Positions 23,842 through 34,531 of a stretch of 64,000 bases of DNA are shown piece by piece. The notes beneath the pieces are model-generated. The model had not been told where the DNA came from, did no database searches, and worked only from the letters and a program-made list of their open reading frames with translations. The position numbers and the translations under genes were made by a program. Position 1 is the stretch's first letter. Each line of letters starts with the position of its first letter. The stretch comes from Phytobacter diazotrophicus (lineage in GTDB: Bacteria > Pseudomonadota > Gammaproteobacteria > Enterobacterales > Enterobacteriaceae), in assembly GCA_004346725.1 (NCBI GenBank), contig SMDE01000010.1, forward strand, positions 165,845 through 229,844, given 5' to 3'.

Positions 23842-26286
23842 ATGAAAACTAAGACCCCCGATACACTACTCGGTGTGGAGGTGAGTCGACGTGGGCTGAT
23901 GAGAACAACCGCTATTGGCGGGCTCGCGGCGGCAGGAAGCGCCTTCACTTTACCTTTTTCCCGACTCGTCAGCGCCGCTGACGCCATTTCTCCACCTTCC
24001 ACCAGTGAAAAAGTTGTCTGGAGTGCCTGTACGGTCAACTGCGGTAGCCGATGCCCGCTGCGCATGCATGTCGTGGATGGCGAGATTAAATACGTCGAAA
24101 CTGATAATACAGGCGATGATAACTACGATGGATTGCATCAGGTTCGCGCCTGCCTTCGTGGCCGCTCAATGCGCCGTCGTGTCTACAACCCCGATCGTCT
24201 GAAATATCCGATGAAGCGCGTTGGCAAACGCGGCGAAGGTAAATTCGAGCGAATCAGTTGGGAGGAAGCATACGACACAATCGCGCAGAATATGACGCGT
24301 CTTATTAAAGACTACGGTAACGAATCCATCTATCTGAATTATGGTACCGGTACGCTGGGCGGCACAATGACGCGTTCGTGGCCACCGGGAAAAACGTTGG
24401 TGGCACGCCTGATGAACTGTTGTGGCGGTTACCTTAACCATTATGGCGACTACTCCTCGGCACAAATTGCTGCGGGGCTTAATTACACTTACGGTGGCTG
24501 GGCGGCGGGTAACAGTCCGTCAGATATCGAAAACAGCAAACTGGTCGTGCTATTTGGTAACAACCCTGGCGAAACGCGTATGAGCGGTGGTGGGGTGACC
24601 TATTATCTTGAACAGGCGAGGGCAAAATCGAATGCCCGAATGATTATCGTCGATCCGCGTTATACCGATACCGGCGCAGGGCGTGAAGATGAGTGGATCC
24701 CCATTCGTCCCGGTACAGACGCCGCACTGGTAAATGGCATTGCATGGGTGCTGATTACGGAAAACCTTGTTGATCAGCCATTCCTCGATAAGTACTGCGT
24801 TGGTTACGACGAAAAAACGTTGCCAGCCAGTGCACCTGTCAATGGTCATTACAAAGCCTATATTCTTGGGCAGGGGAAAGACGGTGTGGCCAAAACGCCT
24901 GAGTGGGCGTCGACAATTACCGGTGTGCCTGCTGAGCGTATTGTGAAGCTGGCACGAGAAATCGGTAGCACCAAACCCGCGTTTATCAGCCAGGGATGGG
25001 GGCCACAGCGCCATGCCAACGGTGAGATTGCGACCCGTGCAATTTCAATGCTGGCTATCCTGACAGGCAATGTCGGAATCCATGGCGGCAACACAGGGGC
25101 GCGCGAGGGGTCTTATGCCCTGCCATTCGAACGGATGCCGACGCTGGACAATCCGGTACAAACCAGTATTTCCATGTTCTTATGGACGGATGCCATTGAG
25201 CGCGGGCCTGAGATGACGGCGCTGCGTGATGGTGTGCGCGGAAAAGAGAAGCTGGACGTGCCGATTAAGATGATCTGGAACTATGCTGGTAACTGCCTCA
25301 TCAACCAGCATTCAGATATCAACCGTACGCATAACATCCTGCAGGATGATAAAAAATGCGAGCTGATTGTGGTGATTGATTGCCATATGACGTCATCAGC
25401 AAAATATGCCGATATTTTGCTACCAGATTGCACGGCGTCTGAGCAGATGGACTTCGCGCTTGATGCCTCCTGCGGCAATATGTCTTACGTCATTTTTAAT
25501 GATCAGGTCATCAAGCCGCGTTTCGAGTGTAAAACCATCTACGACATGATGTCCGGGCTGGCAAAACGTCTTGGCGTTGAGCAGCAGTTTACCGAAGGTC
25601 GCACGCAGGAAGAGTGGATGCGTCACCTGCACGCGCTTTCACGCAAAGCGATCCCGGATTTGCCGGATTTTGACACCTTCCGTCAGCAGGGAATGTTCAA
25701 ACAGCGCGATCCGGATGGGCACTACGTCGCCTATAAAGGGTTCCGCGACGATCCACAGGCCAACCCGCTGACCACACCGTCAGGTAAGATCGAGATCTAT
25801 TCAGAAGCGCTGGCAACGATCGCGGCAACCTGGGAATTACCGGAAGGGGATGTTATCGACCCGCTGCCGATATATACCCCAGGGTTTGAGAGTTACAACG
25901 ATCCGCTGAACAAAACATTCCCCTTACAGCTTACTGGTTTCCACTATAAGTCCCGTACGCACTCAACCTATGGCAACGTTGAGGTATTGAAAGCGGCCTG
26001 TCGACAGGAGATGTGGATCAACCCGCTTGATGCGCGCAAACGTGGGATAAGCAACGGTGATCGCGTACGCATTTTTAACGATCGTGGCGAAGTTCATATT
26101 GAAGCGAAGGTGACACCGCGCATGATGCCGGGCGTCGTCGCGTTGAGTGAAGGCGCCTGGTATGCGCCGGATGCGAAAGGCATAGACCAGGCGGGTAGTA
26201 TCAACGTCCTGACGACTCAGCGTCCTTCACCGTTGGCGAAGGGTAACCCATCGCACACTAACCTTGTTCAGGTCGAGAAGGCGTAA
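23842..26286 (+). CDS. dmsA: Anaerobic DMSO reductase catalytic subunit DmsA
   Basis: DmsA is the molybdopterin-guanine-dinucleotide subunit of DMSO reductase; it reduces DMSO and TMAO as terminal electron acceptors. The 814-residue precursor carries a twin-arginine signal (SRRGLM at 15-20, cleavage near VSAA at about 45). The mature N terminus holds the cysteines for an Fe-S cluster (CTVNCGSRC, then RACLRG). The Mo-cofactor fold follows, with GDYSSAQ supplying the probable serine ligand. The length equals E. coli DmsA. It leads the dmsABC operon; the FNR box upstream implies anaerobic induction. Confidence 0.98.
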   Translation: MKTKTPDTLLGVEVSRRGLMRTTAIGGLAAAGSAFTLPFSRLVSAADAISPPSTSEKVVWSACTVNCGSRCPLRMHVVDGEIKYVETDNTGDDNYDGLHQVRACLRGRSMRRRVYNPDRLKYPMKRVGKRGEGKFERISWEEAYDTIAQNMTRLIKDYGNESIYLNYGTGTLGGTMTRSWPPGKTLVARLMNCCGGYLNHYGDYSSAQIAAGLNYTYGGWAAGNSPSDIENSKLVVLFGNNPGETRMSGGGVTYYLEQARAKSNARMIIVDPRYTDTGAGREDEWIPIRPGTDAALVNGIAWVLITENLVDQPFLDKYCVGYDEKTLPASAPVNGHYKAYILGQGKDGVAKTPEWASTITGVPAERIVKLAREIGSTKPAFISQGWGPQRHANGEIATRAISMLAILTGNVGIHGGNTGAREGSYALPFERMPTLDNPVQTSISMFLWTDAIERGPEMTALRDGVRGKEKLDVPIKMIWNYAGNCLINQHSDINRTHNILQDDKKCELIVVIDCHMTSSAKYADILLPDCTASEQMDFALDASCGNMSYVIFNDQVIKPRFECKTIYDMMSGLAKRLGVEQQFTEGRTQEEWMRHLHALSRKAIPDLPDFDTFRQQGMFKQRDPDGHYVAYKGFRDDPQANPLTTPSGKIEIYSEALATIAATWELPEGDVIDPLPIYTPGFESYNDPLNKTFPLQLTGFHYKSRTHSTYGNVEVLKAACRQEMWINPLDARKRGISNGDRVRIFNDRGEVHIEAKVTPRMMPGVVALSEGAWYAPDAKGIDQAGSINVLTTQRPSPLAKGNPSHTNLVQVEKA

Positions 26287-26296
26287 GGAGTAAAAG

Positions 26297-26914
26297 ATGG
26301 CTACGCAATATGGATTTTATATCGACTCCGCACGCTGCACCGGCTGCAAAACCTGTGAGCTTGCGTGTAAGGATTACAAGAACTTAACCCCAGATGTCAG
26401 CTTCCGCCGCATTTACGAATACGCGGGGGGAGACTGGCAAGAGGATAACGGTGTCTGGCACCAGAACGTTTTCGCCTATTACCTCTCCATCGCCTGTAAC
26501 CACTGCGAGGATCCGGCCTGTACCAAAGTCTGCCCCAGCGGGGCGATGCACAAACGCGAAGATGGCTTTGTGGTGGTGGACGAAGATATCTGCATCGGCT
26601 GTCGTTACTGCCATATGGCCTGCCCGTACGGCGCGCCGCAGTTCAACGCCGAAAAAGGCCATATGACCAAATGCGACGGCTGCTACAGTCGTGTCGCCGA
26701 GGGGCATAAGCCGATTTGCGTGGAATCCTGCCCGCTGCGTGCGCTGGACTTCGGTCCCATTGAAGAGCTGCGTAAAAAATACGGTGAGCTGGCGGCTGTC
26801 GCCCCGCTCCCGGCGTCGCACTTCACCAAACCGTGCATTGTGATTAAACCTAACGCCAACAGCCGCCCGACAGGGGATACCACCGGCTATCTGGCAAACC
26901 CGCGGGAGGTGTGA
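26297..26914 (+). CDS. dmsB: Anaerobic DMSO reductase iron-sulfur subunit DmsB
   Basis: DmsB passes electrons from DmsC to DmsA through four [4Fe-4S] clusters. The 205-residue protein shows all four cysteine groups: CTGCKTCELAC, CNHCEDPACTKVC, CIGCRYCHMAC and CDGCYSRV with a later CVESC. It has no signal peptide and travels with DmsA through the Tat system. It lies 10 nt after dmsA and 1 nt before dmsC. Confidence 0.98.
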   Translation: MATQYGFYIDSARCTGCKTCELACKDYKNLTPDVSFRRIYEYAGGDWQEDNGVWHQNVFAYYLSIACNHCEDPACTKVCPSGAMHKREDGFVVVDEDICIGCRYCHMACPYGAPQFNAEKGHMTKCDGCYSRVAEGHKPICVESCPLRALDFGPIEELRKKYGELAAVAPLPASHFTKPCIVIKPNANSRPTGDTTGYLANPREV

Positions 26915-26915
26915 G

Positions 26916-27779
26916 ATGGGTAACGGATGGCATGAATGGCCGCTGATGATCTTCACTGTCCTTGGCCAGTGTGTGGTGGGTGGCTTCATTGTACTGGCTG
27001 TGGCGCTCCTGAAAGGAGATGCTCACTCCGGGACGCAGCAACGTATTGTCCGCGTGATGTTCGGTCTGTGGGTGCTGATGGGTATTGGTTTTATTGCATC
27101 AATGCTGCACCTTGGTACGCCAATGCGGGCGCTGAACTCCCTTAACCGGGTCGGCTCCTCAGCGTTAAGCAATGAAATTGCCTCAGGATCGCTGTTTTTT
27201 GCTGTGGGTGGTATCGGTTGGCTGCTGGCTATGGCAGGAAAATTGTCGCAGGGTTTGCGCCAGCTGTGGCTCATTGTGACGGCAGTACTGGGCGTGGTGT
27301 TTGTCTGGATGATGGTGCGCGTATACAACACCATTGATACGGTACCGACCTGGTACACGCTCTGGACGCCGCTCAGTTTCTTCCTAACGCTATTCATTGG
27401 CGGCCCGCTACTTGGCTATTTGTTGCTGCGCATAGTGGGCGTTGAAGGCTGGGCAATGCGACTGCTGCCAGTGATTACTTTGCTTGCACTGGTTGCCAGT
27501 ATGGTTGTCGTGCTGATACAGGGAAGTGAACTTGCGTCTGTTCATAGCTCCGTCCAGCAGGCGTCTGCGCTGGTACCGGATTACGGGGTGTTAATGGCAT
27601 GGCGCGTCGTTGCGCTGGTCCTGGCTGTAGTATGCTGGGTGGCACCGCAACTGAAAGGCCACTACCCGGCGGTCCCGTTACTGAGTCTGGCATTTGTCCT
27701 GGTGCTGGTGGGGGAAATGATTGGTCGTGGTGTATTTTACGGCCTGCACATGACCGTGGGTATGGCGGTGGCAGGGTAA
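26916..27779 (+). CDS. dmsC: Anaerobic DMSO reductase membrane anchor DmsC
   Basis: DmsC anchors DmsAB in the inner membrane and oxidises menaquinol. The 287-residue protein is predicted by its hydrophobic pattern to have eight transmembrane helices. It begins MGNGWHEWPLMIFTVLGQ, typical of the NrfD/DmsC family. The start lies one base after the dmsB stop, and an intrinsic terminator follows at 27789-27813. Confidence 0.97.
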   Translation: MGNGWHEWPLMIFTVLGQCVVGGFIVLAVALLKGDAHSGTQQRIVRVMFGLWVLMGIGFIASMLHLGTPMRALNSLNRVGSSALSNEIASGSLFFAVGGIGWLLAMAGKLSQGLRQLWLIVTAVLGVVFVWMMVRVYNTIDTVPTWYTLWTPLSFFLTLFIGGPLLGYLLLRIVGVEGWAMRLLPVITLLALVASMVVVLIQGSELASVHSSVQQASALVPDYGVLMAWRVVALVLAVVCWVAPQLKGHYPAVPLLSLAFVLVLVGEMIGRGVFYGLHMTVGMAVAG

Positions 27780-27788
27780 CGTTGTAAC

Positions 27789-27813
27789 AGCCGGGGCGGA
27801 AGTCCCGGCTTTT
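27789..27813 (+). terminator. dmsABC operon terminator
   Basis: AGCCGGG and CCCGGCT arms (27789-27795, 27804-27810) are followed by TTTT, shortly after the dmsC stop. Confidence 0.75.
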
Positions 27814-27992
27814 CAGGGCTGTTTTCACAAGAAATCATCATGAATTTTTTCAACTGAACCCTGTCGATGCCATTCTGATATAAGCCAGTCTAATCAATCA
27901 CGTAATGAAACTTTTAACCCTACGGAAACTTCGCTGGATTAGTTTTATATATCGTCCTGGCGTAAAACGTACCGATGGATAAAAGTGGTAGA

Positions 27993-28020
27993 TTGACAAT
28001 GTTTTTGCCAGTGGCATGAT
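27993..28020 (+). promoter_or_regulatory. Candidate ycaD promoter
   Basis: A perfect -35 TTGACA (27993-27998) is followed after 16 nt by CATGAT (28015-28020), a four-of-six -10. It lies 36 nt before the ycaD start. Confidence 0.5.
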
Positions 28021-28056
28021 GCGCACGAATCTTGAACTTCCTCACGGTTTTTACCC

Positions 28057-29205
28057 ATGCCCACTTATACTCGCCCAGTGCTTTTGTTGCTCTGTGGCTT
28101 GCTGCTGTTGACGCTGGCGATTGCAGTGCTGAACACGCTCGTCCCGCTTTGGCTCGCCCATGAAAACATGCCTACCTGGCAGGTTGGTATGGTCGGTTCA
28201 TCCTATTTTACCGGCAACTTATTGGGGACACTGCTGACCGGGCGTGTGATCCAGCGGCTTGGGTTTAACCGCAGTTATTACATTGCATCCATCATCTTTG
28301 CGGTTGGCTGCGCAGGGCTGGGGCTGAATGTGGGTTTCTGGAGCTGGCTTAGCTGGCGTTTCGTCGCGGGTATCGGTTGCGCAATGATTTGGGTTGTGGT
28401 GGAAAGCGCATTGATGTGCAGCGGAACATCCCGTAATCGCGGGCGCTTACTGGCGGCCTATATGATGGTCTATTACGTGGGCACGGTGCTGGGGCAGTTG
28501 ATGGTGAGCAAACTGTCCACTGAACTGATGCATGTGCTGCCCTGGGCGGTGGGGTTAATACTGGCGGGGATTTTACCGTTACTCTTCACGCGCATTATGG
28601 AGCAGCGCGATGAATCTCACGGTACTACGGCAATCTGGCCTATGCTTCGCCTTCGTCAGGCGCGGCTTGGCGTTAATGGCTGCATTATTTCCGGGATCAT
28701 TCTGGGCTCCTTGTATGGACTGATGCCGCTTTATCTGAACCATAAGGGCATCAGTGATGCGGGTATTGGGTTCTGGATGGCGTTAATGGTGAGCTCCGGT
28801 ATCATTGGGCAATGGCCAATTGGCCGCCTGGCAGATCGTTTTGGACGACTGCTGGTGCTGCGTGTTCAGGTCTTTGTTGTGATCCTTGGTTGTTTCGCAA
28901 TGCTCAGCAACGCGGCGATGGCCCCGGCGTTGTTTGTATTGGGGACTGCCGGTTTCACGCTCTATCCGGTGGCGATGGCGTGGGCCTGCGAAAAAGTCGA
29001 ATACCATCAACTGGTGGCGATGAACCAGGCTTTGCTGCTGAGCTATACCGTTGGCAGCCTCTCAGGACCAACGCTGACCGCAATGCTGATGCAGAGCTAT
29101 TCCGACAGTCTGCTGTTTATCATGATTGCCAGCGTGTCCTTTATCTATCTGCTAATGCTGATGCGTAAAGCTGGTCAGCATCCAACGCCAGTGGCGCATG
29201 CCTGA
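28057..29205 (+). CDS. ycaD: Putative MFS transporter YcaD
   Basis: This 382-residue inner-membrane protein of the major facilitator superfamily has about 12 hydrophobic helices. The cytoplasmic-loop motif between helices 2 and 3 is [12 protein letters not shown], and the repeat in the second half is [13 protein letters not shown]. The length equals E. coli YcaD. The substrate is not known. No obvious Shine-Dalgarno precedes the ATG at 28057; the family start begins in this region ([20 protein letters not shown]). It is monocistronic, with a terminator at 29209-29235. Confidence 0.93.
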   Translation: MPTYTRPVLLLLCGLLLLTLAIAVLNTLVPLWLAHENMPTWQVGMVGSSYFTGNLLGTLLTGRVIQRLGFNRSYYIASIIFAVGCAGLGLNVGFWSWLSWRFVAGIGCAMIWVVVESALMCSGTSRNRGRLLAAYMMVYYVGTVLGQLMVSKLSTELMHVLPWAVGLILAGILPLLFTRIMEQRDESHGTTAIWPMLRLRQARLGVNGCIISGIILGSLYGLMPLYLNHKGISDAGIGFWMALMVSSGIIGQWPIGRLADRFGRLLVLRVQVFVVILGCFAMLSNAAMAPALFVLGTAGFTLYPVAMAWACEKVEYHQLVAMNQALLLSYTVGSLSGPTLTAMLMQSYSDSLLFIMIASVSFIYLLMLMRKAGQHPTPVAHA

Positions 29206-29208
29206 TTT

Positions 29209-29235
29209 TAAGCCTGCATACGCAGGCTTTTTCTC
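29209..29235 (+). terminator. ycaD intrinsic terminator
   Basis: TTAAGCCTGC-ATAC-GCAGGCTTTTTCTCTTT is a typical stem and T-run right after the ycaD stop. Confidence 0.9.
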
Positions 29236-29260
29236 TTTACAGACGAAAATTCTCCATTAT

Positions 29261-29303
29261 GGGAGTTCTCCCTATTGTGACCCGTTGAATATCTCAGATA
29301 TTC
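29261..29303 (+). promoter_or_regulatory. Two palindromes upstream of the cigR-like gene
   Basis: GGGAG-TT-CTCCC (29261-29272) and GAATATC-TCA-GATATTC (29287-29303) are both perfect. They lie 34-76 nt before the ATG at 29337, where operator sites are expected. No known regulator was recognised. Confidence 0.45.
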
Positions 29304-29336
29304 TGCGCCTGGACTCACTTTAAGAAGGCCTCCATC

Positions 29337-29828
29337 ATGATGTCTTTACGTCGTTTCAATACTGCCGCATTGGCTGTCTTTCTCGCATGTTCCCTCGTAT
29401 CCATACCTGCTATGGCTAATCCCGGTAATGGGAATGGTAATGGCGGAGGGCAGGGCAATAGCGGCAACCATGGTAATTCCGGCTCACATGGTGATAACGG
29501 AAATCATTCGGCAAATAATCAACACAAATCCGCTAAACAAAAAGACGGTAATGATGTTTCAGTGAATGTCAGCTACGACCGTGCGCGTACGCTGGCTGTG
29601 AATTATGGCTTGACGGGCTATGACTCTTTGCCGCCGGGAAACGCAAAAAACGTTGCGCGCGGTAAAGCACTACCGCCAGGTATTGCGAAGAAAACGGTGC
29701 CTGCGTCTATGCTGGGGCAGTTACCATCCTATCCGGGATATGAATGGCGAATTGTAGGCGACGACTTAGTTTTGGTGGCGCTGAGTACTGCCGTTGTGAC
29801 GGCAATTATTAATGGTGTATTCAAATAA
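29337..29828 (+). CDS. CigR/RcnB-like secreted protein
   Basis: This 163-residue precursor has a clear Sec signal peptide (cleavage likely after SIPAMA, residue 27). A low-complexity Gly/Asn/His/Ser region (about 28-70, NGNGNGGGQGNSGNHGNSG) follows, then a conserved C-terminal domain with LPPGNAKNVARGKALPPGIA and YPGYEWRIVGDDLVLVALST, ending in a short hydrophobic stretch. This pattern fits the CigR anti-virulence regulator family and the wider RcnB group of periplasmic proteins. The exact function is unknown. It is not part of the E. coli K-12 map here, where ycaM, ycaN and ycaK lie. The ATG at 29337 follows AAGAAGG; the adjacent ATG at 29340 is an alternative. Confidence 0.8.
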   Translation: MMSLRRFNTAALAVFLACSLVSIPAMANPGNGNGNGGGQGNSGNHGNSGSHGDNGNHSANNQHKSAKQKDGNDVSVNVSYDRARTLAVNYGLTGYDSLPPGNAKNVARGKALPPGIAKKTVPASMLGQLPSYPGYEWRIVGDDLVLVALSTAVVTAIINGVFK

Positions 29829-29833
29829 AATAA

Positions 29834-29860
29834 TAACGCCCGGGAAACCGGGCGTTTTAA
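29834..29860. terminator. Terminator between cigR-like gene and pflA
   Basis: AACGCCCGG-GAAA-CCGGGCGTT followed by TTAATTAA lies exactly between two converging stop codons and could act in both directions. Confidence 0.8.
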
Positions 29861-30601
29861 TTAATACATCACTTTGTGATCATACTGTTCCAGGATGCCT
29901 TTCACGCGCTCCATGGTCTCTTTCTTCGGCGGATGAACGCCATCCAGTTTGTACTCTTCACCCATCGCTACCCATTTGTGTTTACCCAGCTCATGGTAAG
30001 GCAGCAGTTCGATTTTCTCGACATTGCCCATATCGCGGGTAAATTCACCGAGGCGATGCGCGGAGTCGTCATCGTCAGACCAGCCCGGTACAACAACGTA
30101 GCGGATCCAGACCTTAATGTTTTTATTCGCCAGGTATTTCGCGAATTCCAGCGTACGGTGATTAGAAACGCCCACCAGATCCTGATGAATTTCATCATTC
30201 ATCTGTTTGAGATCGAGCATCACCAGGTCAGTCACTTCCAGCAGCTCATCAATCACCGGATCGTAACGGCGAACAAAGCCATTAGTATCAAGACAGGTAT
30301 GAATGCCCTCTTTTTTGCAGGCGCGGAACCAGTCGCGGACAAACTCTGCCTGCAAAATGGCTTCTCCGCCAGAGGCAGTCACGCCGCCGCCGGACGCATT
30401 CATAAAGTGACGATAGGTCACCACGTCTTTCATCAGATCTTCGACGGTGATTTCTTTGCCGCCATGGGTGTCCCAGGTATCGCGGTTATGGCAATACAGG
30501 CAACGCATCAGGCAGCCCTGGAAGAAGGTGATAAAGCGGATACCCGGGCCATCAACGGTGCCACAGGATTCAAAGGAGTGGATGCGACCAATAACTGACA
30601 T
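29861..30601 (-). CDS. pflA: Pyruvate formate-lyase activating enzyme
   Basis: PflA is a radical-SAM enzyme that installs the glycyl radical on PflB. The 246-residue protein has the cluster motif CLMRCLYC (CxxxCxxC) near residue 30 and the SAM-binding [11 protein letters not shown]. It is almost identical to E. coli PflA. The start is [10 protein letters not shown] at 30601; a longer in-frame extension to 30703 has no family support. It lies downstream of pflB on the same strand, with 327 nt in between. Confidence 0.97.
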   Translation of the reverse strand: MSVIGRIHSFESCGTVDGPGIRFITFFQGCLMRCLYCHNRDTWDTHGGKEITVEDLMKDVVTYRHFMNASGGGVTASGGEAILQAEFVRDWFRACKKEGIHTCLDTNGFVRRYDPVIDELLEVTDLVMLDLKQMNDEIHQDLVGVSNHRTLEFAKYLANKNIKVWIRYVVVPGWSDDDDSAHRLGEFTRDMGNVEKIELLPYHELGKHKWVAMGEEYKLDGVHPPKKETMERVKGILEQYDHKVMY

Positions 30602-30928
30602 TGCGGTGTTTTCTCCAGATGTGGCCCATCCGGGGCCTGTATTGATGCACAGCTCACCGGCTGTGTTTAAGTCTATTTTGGCTGATATCCATCGTTTTGG
30701 CATAGATATCTGGCAAAGCAGACTGGAGAGGGGTGTTAAAAAGGCCCCACTTGTGTGGAGCCTTTATTGTACGCTTTTTGAATCGCGATTTCAGTCACTA
30801 CCCGTCGTCTTTCAGGCTGCATATTTGTTGGCTTCGTTTACTCACCCGAATCACTTACGTGAGTAAGCTCATCGGGATTCGCGCACTTGCCGCTTTGATG
30901 CAACCCGAAATCCATCGGGTTACACCAA
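30602..30928 (-). other. pflB-pflA intergenic region
   Basis: This 327-bp gap holds no gene. It has three dyads: AACCCGA/TCGGGTT (30902-30921) just after pflB; CTTAC-GTGA-GTAAG near 30855; and a terminator-like stem, AAGGCTCCAC/GTGGGGCCTT on the minus strand (30741-30764), followed by TTTTTAA. The last probably terminates pflB transcripts, so pflA would need its own promoter nearer its start. Confidence 0.6.
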
Positions 30929-33211
<2,283 letters not shown>

Positions 33212-33266
33212 GTAACACCTACCTTCTTAAGTGGATTTTTTATTTACTGCCTGAAACAAGCATCAA

Positions 33267-34124
33267 TTAATGATGATTATCGCCACGCAGGTAAATGACC
33301 CAGTATGTCAACCCAACTAACAATCCTCCACCAATGATATTCCCAATTGTTACCGGAATCAGATTATCGGTGATGAAATTTGCAATAGTCAGGTGAGAAA
33401 AACTTTCCGGGCTGGAGCCGATAGCGGTCCAGAACTCCGGGCTCGCAAAGTGACGGATTACGATACCCATCGGAATCATAAACATGTTTGCGATACTGTG
33501 CTCAAAACCGCTGGCAACAAACATGGCCACCGGCAGCACCATAATCAACGCTTTATCGGTCAGACTGCGACCTGAGTAGCTCATCCATACGGCCAGACAG
33601 ACCATCAGGTTCGCCAGAATACCCAGTGCGACAGCTTCAATAAAGGTATGGTGCAGTTTGTGGTCGGCTGTTTGCAGGACATTCAGGCCCCAGCCGCCAT
33701 TTGCTACCATATACTCCCCGGATAACCACATCAGCAGCACGAACAACAATGCGCCAATCAGGTTACCGATATAGACGTTTACCCAGTTACGAGCCAATTG
33801 GCCCCAGGTGATACGCCCACTGGCTTTCGCCACCACGATCAACACCGTTGATGTGAAAAGGTCTGCGCCGCAGATGACGCAAAGAATTAACCCTAATGAG
33901 AAGCATATCCCACCAACCAGTTTAGCCATGCCGTACGGCATTGATGCTGTCCCTGTGGTGGCAGTAATATAAAAAACAAACGCGATGGAGATAAAGACAC
34001 CTGCTGTAATCGCCAAAAAGAACGTTGTCAGCGGTTTCTTAGTTGCTTTGTAGACACCTGCTTCTTCGGCAACTTTGGCCATCGCAGCTGGAAGTATTAG
34101 ATCAAAAGGGTTGTCAGCTTTCAC
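33267..34124 (-). CDS. focA: Formate channel FocA
   Basis: FocA is a pentameric inner-membrane channel that exports and imports formate. The 285-residue protein has the six-helix formate-nitrite transporter fold (TTGTASMPYGMAKLVGG, CGADLFTSTVLIV, ASGFEHSIANMF). It starts with GTG (reading MKADNPFDLI) behind an AGAGAGAG stretch. It leads the focA-pflB operon. The upstream region carries FNR- and IHF-type sites, consistent with anaerobic control. Confidence 0.97.
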   Translation of the reverse strand: MKADNPFDLILPAAMAKVAEEAGVYKATKKPLTTFFLAITAGVFISIAFVFYITATTGTASMPYGMAKLVGGICFSLGLILCVICGADLFTSTVLIVVAKASGRITWGQLARNWVNVYIGNLIGALLFVLLMWLSGEYMVANGGWGLNVLQTADHKLHHTFIEAVALGILANLMVCLAVWMSYSGRSLTDKALIMVLPVAMFVASGFEHSIANMFMIPMGIVIRHFASPEFWTAIGSSPESFSHLTIANFITDNLIPVTIGNIIGGGLLVGLTYWVIYLRGDNHH

Positions 34125-34157
34125 ACTAACTCTCTCTTTATTTAAGTCGGCGACGAG

Positions 34158-34163
34158 ATACTA
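34158..34163 (-). promoter_or_regulatory. focA -10 element
   Basis: TAGTAT on the minus strand would place the transcription start near 34151, 27 nt before the GTG. This is exactly 41.5 nt from the centre of the FNR box at 34186-34199, the class II activator spacing. Confidence 0.6.
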
Positions 34164-34185
34164 ACAAAGCATTATAGAAGAGAAT

Positions 34186-34199
34186 TTGATATGGATCAT
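34186..34199 (-). promoter_or_regulatory. FNR box of focA-pflB
   Basis: TTGAT-ATGG-ATCAT (plus-strand reading) matches nine of the ten specified bases of the FNR consensus. FNR control of pfl is well established in E. coli. Confidence 0.8.
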
Positions 34200-34253
34200 A
34201 TCTCGCCTGGCTTATAGGACTGCAAAGTGCATGGTTTTTCAGCAAATGCAGAG

Positions 34254-34266
34254 TAACGTGTTGATT
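34254..34266 (-). promoter_or_regulatory. IHF-type site upstream of focA
   Basis: On the minus strand, AATCAA-CACG-TTA matches the IHF core WATCAA-N4-TTR exactly. It lies about 109 nt before the proposed start, a fitting place for DNA bending. IHF is known to act on the E. coli pfl promoter. Confidence 0.6.
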
Positions 34267-34378
34267 ATCCAAGTAAAAATAAAGTTTAAAATTTGCAAAT
34301 ACAGTTGAATTTTTTTATGCGGCCTCCCAAACAACAGTTAATTAAAATGGGGTAATTGCCATAAAGAGTAACAATAAT

Positions 34379-34410
34379 CCTTGGGTTTATATAAATATAT
34401 TCACCCAAGG
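34379..34410. repeat. Inverted repeat with AT-only loop
   Basis: CCTTGGGT (34379-34386) and ACCCAAGG (34403-34410) are perfect 8-bp arms around a 16-nt spacer made almost only of A and T. No known element was recognised. Confidence 0.55.
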
Positions 34411-34450
34411 TTAACTTAATTATTACAATTGGCACTCATTGCCGAAATAT

Positions 34451-34478
34451 AAATAAAAAGGGGCAATGAAATTGCCCC
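34451..34478 (-). terminator. ycaO intrinsic terminator
   Basis: On the minus strand, GGGGCAAT-TTC-ATTGCCCC is followed by TTTTTATTT. It lies about 55 nt after the ycaO stop. Confidence 0.88.
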
Positions 34479-34531
34479 GTAATATAACGTAGACCTGTGA
34501 TTAAGCCTACAGATTGTCGTGTTACTTGTCG

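Larger units (their letters stand above)
27780..28056. other. dmsC-ycaD intergenic region
   Basis: No gene is supported here. In E. coli K-12 this interval contains ycaC (an isochorismatase-like hydrolase); no trace of it is visible. The region holds the dmsC terminator and a ycaD promoter candidate. Confidence 0.6.
34125..34531 (-). promoter_or_regulatory. focA-pflB promoter region
   Basis: This 407-bp AT-rich stretch contains no gene. On the minus strand it includes a -10 element, an FNR box and an IHF site (each listed separately), a large inverted repeat at 34379-34410, and the ycaO terminator at 34451-34478. A second TATAAT on the minus strand (34171-34176) may belong to another start. 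The E. coli pfl operon has several promoters, and the AT-rich remainder could hold the others. Confidence 0.7.
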
